Assembly (NCBI GenBank): GCA_965215155.1
Contig: CBDCCY010000004.1
Location: 2,418,001-2,482,000 of the forward strand
Source of the DNA: JAGWAJ01 sp965215155
GTDB lineage: Bacteria; Acidobacteriota; Vicinamibacteria; Vicinamibacterales; UBA8438
DNA: 64,000 nt
Reading direction: 5' to 3'
Position 1 is the first letter of the stretch. Every line of letters starts with the position of its first letter. The position numbers and the translations under genes were made by a program. Under the pieces are notes generated by a model, which was not told the origin of the DNA, ran no database searches, and worked only from the letters and a program-made list of their open reading frames with translations. Positions 59,806 through 64,000 of the stretch are shown here, one piece after another.

Positions 59806-62481
59806 ATGCCGCTGGCCACCGGAGGACGCTTCGCGGAACACTTCGAGGTGACCGGCGCCCTTGGCGCGGGGGGCATGGGCGAGGTCTACCAGGCCCGCGA
59901 CACGCGCCTGAACCGGGGCGTCGCGCTGAAGATCCTCCCGGAGGCCTTCGCGGCCGACGCCGACCGCCTGGCCCGGTTCCAGCGCGAGGCCGAGCTGCTC
60001 GCCTCGCTCAACCACCCGCACATCGCGCAGATCCACGGGATCGAGGAGGAGGCCGACGGCACGCGCGCGCTGGTGCTGGAGCTGGTCGACGGGCCGACGC
60101 TGGAGGAACGGATCGCGGAGGGCCCGATCCCGCTCGACGACGCGCTGGCCATCGCGGCGCAGATCGCGGAGGCGCTCGAAGCCGCGCACGAAGCGGGCGT
60201 CATCCATCGCGACCTCAAGCCGGCCAACGTCAAGGTACGCGCCGACGGGACGGTCAAGGTGCTCGACTTCGGCCTGGCCAAGGCTCTCGACGCGGCGCCC
60301 GCCTCCGGGGACCCCCGGTCCTCGCCGACGATGGCCACGGCGGCCACGCGGATGGGCGTCATCGTCGGCACGGCCGCCTACATGGCGCCGGAGCAGGCGC
60401 GCGGGCGGCAGGTCGACCGGCGCGCCGACGTCTGGGCGTTCGGGGCCGTGGTCTACGAGATGCTCACGGGGCGGCGCGCGTTCACGGGCGACGACGTCAC
60501 CAGCACCCTCGCCGAGGTCATCAAGTCCGAGCCGGTGTGGGAGGCGTTGACGGCAGACGTGCCGCGCGCGGTCTCGGGCGTGCTGCGGCGCTGCCTGCAG
60601 AAGGACCCCCGGGAGCGGATACGGGACATCGGCGACGTCCGGCTGGGGCTGCTCGGGGCGTTCGAGGACCCCGAGCGGCAGGCTGCGGCGCCGTCGGCGG
60701 CCGGCGCGGCGCTGCCGGCGTCGGGTGCGGCGCGGTCCGCAGCCGGCGGCGGGTGGAAGCGGCACTGGGTGGGGCTGGCCGGCGTGGCGGTCGTCGTCGC
60801 GGCCGTGGCGGTCGGCCCGGCCGTCTGGATCGCGCCGGCGCCGCCGTCCGTCGCGTTTCCGGTGCGGTTCACGATTCCGGCCGCGCCGAACATGGTGCCG
60901 TTCGTGGAGGTGTCGCCGGACGGGCGGCATCTCGCCTACCTGGAGTCGGACGAGGGGCGCGAGGCGCGCCTCTGGATCCACTCGTTCGAGACCGGTCGGG
61001 CCCGCGAGCTGGCCACGGCCGACACGTCCGGGTTCACGGTGTTCTGGTCGCCGGACAGCCGCTTCCTGGCCTTCTCGGAGGCGGGCTCGCTGCGGCGGAT
61101 CGACCGCACGAGCGGAGCGGTCGAGACGGTGTGCGACACGTCCCGCCTGTTCGGCGGAAGCTGGAACCACGACGACGTCATCGTGTTCGGGGCGGCGACC
61201 GGCATCATGCAGGTTCCGGCGGCCGGCGGCACGCCCGTGCCGCTCACGACGGTCGACGCGGCGCGCGGCGAGCTCGCACACGCCGCTCCGCGCTTCCTGG
61301 CGGACGGCCGGCACTTTGTCTACCTGCGGGCGTCGTCGGACTCCGACGTCTCCGGTATCTACCTCGGGGCGCTCGACGTCGAGCCGGCGGCGCAGAACCC
61401 GGCACGGCTCGTGGCGACCCGGCAGGACGCGGCGTACGCACCCGCCGCCGGGGCGCGGGCCACGGGCCACCTGCTCGTGCTGCAAGGCGAACGGCTGCTT
61501 GCGCAGCCGTTCGACGAAGGACGTCTTGACCTCGCGGGCAGCCCGACGGTCGTCACGGAGGGAGTCGGGGCCTTCGACGTGTTCGCGGCGTTCTCGGTCT
61601 CCCGGAACGGCATGCTCGCCTATCGTGGCGCCGAGGCGACCCGCTCCGTGCTCTGGATAGAGCCGACCGGGCAGGAATCCGCCGCGGCCGGCATGGAAGG
61701 CCTGGACGACCCCGAGAACCCCCGCCTGTCGCCGGACGGCCGCCGGCTCGCGCTCGTCGTGGCCGACGACCTCTGGGTGTTCGACCTCGAGGGGCGGCCG
61801 CCGATCCGACTGACGTTCGACGGCGCCGACAACGCGTCGCCGCTCTGGACGCCCGACGGCAGCCGCATCCTCTACGAGGGCGACGGGTCTCTCTACTCCG
61901 TGCCGGCCGACGGCGGGGGCACGCCGGAGCGGATCGGTCCGCAGGGCCACTTCCATCCCCACGCCTGGGCCTCGAACGGCGACCTGATCGCCGTCGATAT
62001 CTCCGGGGAGCGGGTGGGGCTGGTCGAGTTCCCGGCGGTGCCGGACGCCGAGGCGCGCGAGATCTTCCGCTCGCCGGCAAACCAGGGCTTCTCGGCCGCG
62101 CTCTCGCCCGACGGCCGCTGGCTGGCCTACACCTCCGATGCCACCGGGTCGCTGGAGGTCTGGGCACGCCCCTACCCGGGGCCCGGCGCGCCGGTGCGCA
62201 TCTCGCCCCGTGGCGGAACGGAGCCCGTCTGGGCGCGCGACGGCAGGGCGCTGTACTACGTCGAAGGGCGGCGCAGCCTGATGCGGGTCCCGGTCGACGC
62301 GTCGGGAGCCTTCGCGTTCGCGGCTCCCGACCGTCTCTTCGACGCCGACTTCGCCGTCTACGAGCAGCCGCCCTCCTACGACGTCGCGCCGGACGGGCGC
62401 TTCGTCAGCGCGCGGGACGACTCGAATACTCCGGTCTCCGTGATCCTGAACTGGCCCGCTCTGCTCGCGCCGCCGGACTGA
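59806..62481 (+). CDS. Ser/Thr protein kinase with TolB/WD40-like sensor domain
   Basis: The protein has 891 residues. The kinase domain (about 10-285) has the glycine loop GALGAGGMGEVYQAR, catalytic K42 (VALKILPE), HRD VIHRDLKPANV (D136), DFG VLDFGLAKA and APE AYMAPEQARG. A Pro/Ala-rich linker and one membrane helix (GLAGVAVVVAAVAVGPAVWI) lead to an extracytoplasmic propeller of PD40/TolB-like repeats (VEVSPDGRHLAYLESDEG, FWSPDSRFLAFSEAG, RLSPDGRRLALVV, LWTPDGSRILYEG). It starts 4 bp after the ADOP permease stop, so the two are probably one operon. It is a Hanks-type receptor kinase. Confidence 0.95.
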   Translation: MPLATGGRFAEHFEVTGALGAGGMGEVYQARDTRLNRGVALKILPEAFAADADRLARFQREAELLASLNHPHIAQIHGIEEEADGTRALVLELVDGPTLEERIAEGPIPLDDALAIAAQIAEALEAAHEAGVIHRDLKPANVKVRADGTVKVLDFGLAKALDAAPASGDPRSSPTMATAATRMGVIVGTAAYMAPEQARGRQVDRRADVWAFGAVVYEMLTGRRAFTGDDVTSTLAEVIKSEPVWEALTADVPRAVSGVLRRCLQKDPRERIRDIGDVRLGLLGAFEDPERQAAAPSAAGAALPASGAARSAAGGGWKRHWVGLAGVAVVVAAVAVGPAVWIAPAPPSVAFPVRFTIPAAPNMVPFVEVSPDGRHLAYLESDEGREARLWIHSFETGRARELATADTSGFTVFWSPDSRFLAFSEAGSLRRIDRTSGAVETVCDTSRLFGGSWNHDDVIVFGAATGIMQVPAAGGTPVPLTTVDAARGELAHAAPRFLADGRHFVYLRASSDSDVSGIYLGALDVEPAAQNPARLVATRQDAAYAPAAGARATGHLLVLQGERLLAQPFDEGRLDLAGSPTVVTEGVGAFDVFAAFSVSRNGMLAYRGAEATRSVLWIEPTGQESAAAGMEGLDDPENPRLSPDGRRLALVVADDLWVFDLEGRPPIRLTFDGADNASPLWTPDGSRILYEGDGSLYSVPADGGGTPERIGPQGHFHPHAWASNGDLIAVDISGERVGLVEFPAVPDAEAREIFRSPANQGFSAALSPDGRWLAYTSDATGSLEVWARPYPGPGAPVRISPRGGTEPVWARDGRALYYVEGRRSLMRVPVDASGAFAFAAPDRLFDADFAVYEQPPSYDVAPDGRFVSARDDSNTPVSVILNWPALLAPPD

Positions 62482-62523
62482 TGCCGACCATGGGCGCCGC
62501 GCCGGGCGATCGGCGGCGGGGCA

Positions 62524-62640
62524 GGCAGCCATGACGATCGCACCTCCGCCGCGCGCTCCGCGGCGCCGGACCACGGCGTCGCCGTAGCGCTCCAGGGCAG
62601 CCATGACGATCGCACTTCCGCCGCGCGCTCCGCGGCGTCC
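62524..62640 (+). repeat. Direct repeat containing the oligopeptidase start codon
   Basis: About 45 bp beginning GGCAGCCATGACGATCGCAC occur at 62524-62568 and 62596-62640, 72 bp apart, with two mismatches. Both contain an ATG in the same frame. The first gives 18 codons and ends at TAG 62585; the second opens the oligopeptidase gene. The duplication therefore doubled the translation start region. Confidence 0.8.
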
Positions 62641-64000
62641 GCACCGGCACGAGAAGCACGGCGACGTCCGCGTCGACGACTACCACTGGCTCCGCGACCG
62701 CGACAGTCCCGAGGTCCGCGCGTACCTGGAGGCGGAGAACGCCTACGTCCGGCAGTCGATGGCCGCCACGGCCGACCTGGAGCAGCGGCTGTACGAGGAG
62801 ATCAAGGGCCGCATCGAGCAGACCGACATGTCCGTCCCGTACCGCGAGGGGGAGTACTGCTACTACCATCGCTACGAGGACGGCAGGGAGTACGCGATCC
62901 ATTGCCGCCGGCCGGTGGGAGGCCGCGGCGTGTCCGACGAGCCGGGCGCACCGGAGGTCCCGGAAGTCATCCTCGACGTCAACCAGGTCGCCGAGGGGCA
63001 CGCGTTCTGTCAGGTGGGATCGCGCACGGTCAGCCCGACCGGCCGCCTGCTCGCCTACACGCTCGACACCGTGGGCCGGCGCGAGTACGCCCTTCGGGTA
63101 CGCCACCTCGCCCGCGACGCCGACCTCGACGACGTCATCCCGAACGTCACTGCCAACGTGACCTGGGCGGCCGGCGACGACGTTCTGTTCTACGCGCGCC
63201 ACGACCCGACCACGCTCCGCCCGCACCAGGTCCTGCTGCACCGCCTCGGCGACGACTCGGCGCGCGATCGCCTCGTCTACGAGGAGAAGGACCCGACGTT
63301 CTCGTGCGCGGTCTGGCGCAGCCGGTCGAAGCGCTACGTGCTGATCGGTTCCTTCCAGACCGTGACGACCGAGATTCGGTTTCTGGATGCGGAGGATCCG
63401 GAGGCGCCGCCGGTCCCGTTCCTGGCGCGGGAGCGAGGCCACGAGTACGAGATCGACCACTATCGCGGCCGGTTCTACATCCGGTCGAACGCCGGCGCCC
63501 GCAACTTCCGCCTGCTGGTGGCCGATGAGGATCGAGTCGAGCGCGCCGGTTGGCGCGAGCTCGTGCCCCACCGCGACGACGTGCTGATCGAGGGGTTCGA
63601 GCTGTTCCGGGACCACCTCGTGATCGCGGAACGGCACGAGGGGCTGACCCGGCTCCGCGTGCGGCCGTTGGAGGTCGGCGGCGAGCATCCCGGGCGGGAC
63701 GGCGGCGATCATCTCGTCGCGTTCGACGAGGCCGCCTACGCGGTCTGGATCGGCACGAACCGCGAGCCGGACACGGCGACCCTGCGATTCCAGTACAGCT
63801 CGCTGACGACTCCGCCGTCGGTCTACGACTACGACATGACGACCCGCATGCGCACGCTCCTCAAGCGCGAGGAGGTCCTGGGCGACTTCGACCCGTCGCG
63901 CTACGAGACGCGGCGGCTGTTCGCGACGGCGCGGGACGGGGTGCGCGTTCCGATCTCGCTCGTCCGGCCGCGCGGTGCGCCGGCCCGTGAGGCGTCGAAC
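62603..64000 (+). CDS. ptrB: Oligopeptidase B (prolyl oligopeptidase family), 5' part
   Basis: The 466 codons are open to the window edge. They encode the N-terminal propeller part of an S9A peptidase: DDYHWLRDRDSPEVRAYLEA, DMSVPYREGEYCYYHRYEDG, REYAIHCRRPVGG, VSPTGRLLAYTLDTVGRRE and SSLTTPPSVYDYDMTTR. The pattern of YxYxRxEDGxEY with CRRP matches oligopeptidase B, which cleaves small peptides after Arg or Lys. The catalytic alpha/beta-hydrolase domain lies beyond position 64000. The start is the second ATG of a duplicated segment. It has no signal peptide. Confidence 0.9.
   Translation, partial: MTIALPPRAPRRPHRHEKHGDVRVDDYHWLRDRDSPEVRAYLEAENAYVRQSMAATADLEQRLYEEIKGRIEQTDMSVPYREGEYCYYHRYEDGREYAIHCRRPVGGRGVSDEPGAPEVPEVILDVNQVAEGHAFCQVGSRTVSPTGRLLAYTLDTVGRREYALRVRHLARDADLDDVIPNVTANVTWAAGDDVLFYARHDPTTLRPHQVLLHRLGDDSARDRLVYEEKDPTFSCAVWRSRSKRYVLIGSFQTVTTEIRFLDAEDPEAPPVPFLARERGHEYEIDHYRGRFYIRSNAGARNFRLLVADEDRVERAGWRELVPHRDDVLIEGFELFRDHLVIAERHEGLTRLRVRPLEVGGEHPGRDGGDHLVAFDEAAYAVWIGTNREPDTATLRFQYSSLTTPPSVYDYDMTTRMRTLLKREEVLGDFDPSRYETRRLFATARDGVRVPISLVRPRGAPAREASN

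Noticed and set aside
1..64000. tRNA, rRNA or CRISPR arrays
   Set aside because: No clover-leaf pattern with a GGTTCGAANCC-type arm, no rRNA-like sequence and no regularly spaced short repeats with variable spacers were seen. The only regular repeats are the coding minisatellite at 23126 and the tandem pair at 13266.

Overview
The window is a GC-rich (roughly 65-70 %) bacterial chromosome segment. Its gene content points to Acidobacteriota of the Vicinamibacteria type: an ADOP-style duplicated permease, a Ser/Thr kinase fused to a TolB/WD40-like propeller, a tricorn-type S41 protease, a PQQ dehydrogenase and several secreted proteins of a kind common in that phylum. This assignment is inference from gene content; there is no rRNA or other marker gene here.

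Layout. Positions 1-4000 are a gene graveyard. A partial ISL3 element truncates an ATPase, an ISAzo13 element separates that ATPase from a frameshifted PIN gene, and a multiply frameshifted AlbA_2-type gene follows. From 4.0 to 13.1 kb lies an intact block: an EMC3/DUF106-like membrane protein, two alkaline-phosphatase-superfamily hydrolases, a sulfotransferase, and divergently a fused ATP sulfurylase/APS kinase with a DUF4202 protein. Together these can make PAPS and use it. From 13.4 to 25.1 kb is a defence/mobile island: a DUF4143 ATPase, two paralogous Uma2 proteins, a McrBC locus whose mcrB is split by an ISL3 element, an internal deletion and a group II intron, and a frameshifted DUF222-HNH gene with a minisatellite.

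From 25.2 to 48.9 kb the genes are mostly intact metabolism and envelope functions: a rifampicin-phosphotransferase-like PEP enzyme, a PQQ dehydrogenase/cyclase pair, an SBF transporter, a dienoyl-CoA-reductase-like SDR, pterin dehydratase, NfeD and SPFH proteins, a MOSC protein, a LuxE-like/DUF4399/DUF4399/LuxC-like cluster, an ABC exporter and a crotonase. From 49 to 52 kb there is a second decayed patch (truncated metallo-beta-lactamase, frameshifted ankyrin and outer-membrane genes) next to a dispersed hairpin repeat also found at 34.96 kb. From 52.5 kb to the end are a tricorn-like protease, stacked MazEF-type and MNT/HEPN toxin-antitoxin pairs, an ADOP permease, the kinase and the start of an oligopeptidase B.

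The clearest result is the McrBC locus. The ISL3 copy at 15932-17510 has 30-bp imperfect terminal repeats and an exact 8-bp target duplication, and removing it restores the mcrB reading frame. Downstream, a group II intron sits in the last codons of mcrB just before an intact mcrC. Frameshifts in the window fall mainly in accessory genes, while housekeeping genes are open, so real decay is more likely than uniform sequencing error.
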